From contig NZ_JALLPO010000025.1 of NCBI RefSeq assembly GCF_023276435.1, positions 93,217 to 157,216 on the forward strand: a DNA stretch of 64,000 nucleotides, in the 5' to 3' direction. Position numbers and translations under genes: made by a program. Position 1 is the first letter of the stretch. Each line of letters opens with the position of its first letter. This DNA is from Sphaerisporangium perillae (GTDB taxonomy: Bacteria; Actinomycetota; Actinomycetes; Streptosporangiales; Streptosporangiaceae). Below, piece by piece: positions 63,594 to 64,000 of the stretch. The notes under the pieces are model-generated. The model was not told where the DNA came from. It ran no database searches and was given only the letters and a program-made list of their open reading frames with translations.

Positions 63594-64000
63594 ATGTCGG
63601 CTTCACCGTCACCCCTCCCCCGCCCCGCGACTTCCCCCGCACCTCTCATCGGGTCCGCCGCTCCTCCCTCGCCGTCCACCGAGTCCACTGCCTCGCCGGA
63701 GCCGGCCTCCCGAGACGCCGTCGTCACCAGGCTGCGCGCTGCCGGTTGCGTCTTCGCCGAGGACGAGGCGGACCTGCTCATCTCCGCGGCGCGCACACCG
63801 GCCGACCTCCTCGCCATGGTGGAGCGGCGGGCCGACGGACTGCCTCTCGAATACGTCCTCGGCTGGGCGGAGTTCTGCGGCCTGCGGATGGCCGTGGACT
63901 CCGGGGTCTTCGTCCCCCGCCGCCGCACCGAGTTCCTCGTCCAACAGGCCATTGCCCTCGCCCACCCGGCCCCCACCCCCACCAACCAGGTCGCTCTACC
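63594..64000 (+). CDS. Putative protein N5-glutamine methyltransferase (HemK/PrmC-like, 3' end outside window)
   Basis: 135 codons are visible before the window edge. The first ~45 residues are a Ser/Pro-rich tail. RDAVVTRLRAAGCVFAEDEA then LISAARTPADLLAMVERRAD and GLPLEYVLGWAEFCGLRMAV with VFVPRRRTEFLV match the N-terminal helical domain and first strand of HemK-type methyltransferases (family pattern PLxYxxG...F.G....V...VFIPR..TE.LV). The NPPY catalytic motif lies beyond the edge. Relatives methylate Gln in release factor GGQ motifs, or other proteins. ATG 63594 has AAAGG upstream. Confidence 0.75.
   Translation, partial: MSASPSPLPRPATSPAPLIGSAAPPSPSTESTASPEPASRDAVVTRLRAAGCVFAEDEADLLISAARTPADLLAMVERRADGLPLEYVLGWAEFCGLRMAVDSGVFVPRRRTEFLVQQAIALAHPAPTPTNQVAL

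Noticed and set aside
1..64000. tRNA, rRNA or riboswitch genes
   Set aside because: I saw no cloverleaf-like or conserved structured-RNA sequence in the intergenic regions; a covariance-model scan would be decisive.

Overview
The window is high-GC actinomycete chromosome (roughly 70% G+C, many GTG starts, genes coupled through ATGA/GTGA overlaps). The organism is a filamentous or otherwise developmentally complex actinobacterium: it carries two conservons (sensor kinase-like / roadblock / DUF742 / GTPase), an ATPase-XRE-DUF397 trio of the whiJ/abaA type, an AfsR/SARP-type regulator with NB-ARC and TPR regions, a MocR regulator and many tandem minisatellites. A family such as Streptosporangiaceae is possible, but nothing here fixes the genus. 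No rRNA, tRNA or CRISPR array was found.

Layout. 1-4.3 kb: cell-surface glycan genes (GT-B glycosyltransferase, UDP-GlcNAc 2-epimerase, fused CgeB-like/GT2 glycosyltransferase). 4.3-8 kb: a small membrane gene truncated next to a 70-nt palindrome, a sulfotransferase-like protein, a DHA2-type exporter and a VOC protein. 8-11 kb: the ATPase/XRE/DUF397 trio, a monooxygenase remnant and a pentapeptide-repeat protein. 11-13.4 kb: DUF5996 protein and geranylgeranyl reductase-like flavoprotein. 13.5-18.8 kb (minus): a three-subunit membrane formate dehydrogenase with two tiny coupled ORFs between alpha and beta subunits. 19.1-29.45 kb: an accessory island between two copies of a ~210-240 bp direct repeat. 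29.6-39.3 kb: isocitrate lyase/PEP mutase-type enzyme, AhpD-like protein, MocR regulator, DUF952, flotillin plus OB-fold partner, spermidine dehydrogenase-like oxidoreductase, acyltransferase, SDR. 39.4-49.5 kb: two conservons facing each other with a reductase and a TIGR02960-type sigma factor between them. 49.6-54.3 kb: DUF998 protein and a complete xylose module (xylB, xylA, divergent ROK repressor, operator). 54.4-64 kb: VOC protein, SARP/AfsR regulator, M23 peptidase, MFS/ArsR pair, small secreted Cys protein, membrane protein, and the start of a HemK-type methyltransferase.

The most interesting element is the island operon (minus strand, 26512 down to 19077). It encodes a two-subunit PEP-synthase-like phosphotransferase (catalytic His subunit plus ATP-grasp subunit, with the pyruvate-binding barrel missing), BCCP, biotin carboxylase, a divergent carboxyltransferase, a HAD-IIA phosphatase, and the first ~33 codons of an acetoacetyl-CoA synthetase-like ligase cut off at the repeat junction. 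All genes overlap or abut. A divergent IclR regulator sits across a 524-bp intergenic region with a TTTC/GAAA palindrome beside each start codon. I infer an ATP-dependent ketone (or phenol) activation and biotin-dependent carboxylation pathway whose product was handed to a CoA ligase. The substrate is unknown.

A second theme is short tandem duplication at gene ends (fdh leader ORFs, conservon 2 mini-ORF, triplicated stop region of the ROK gene, in-frame minisatellites in two proteins).
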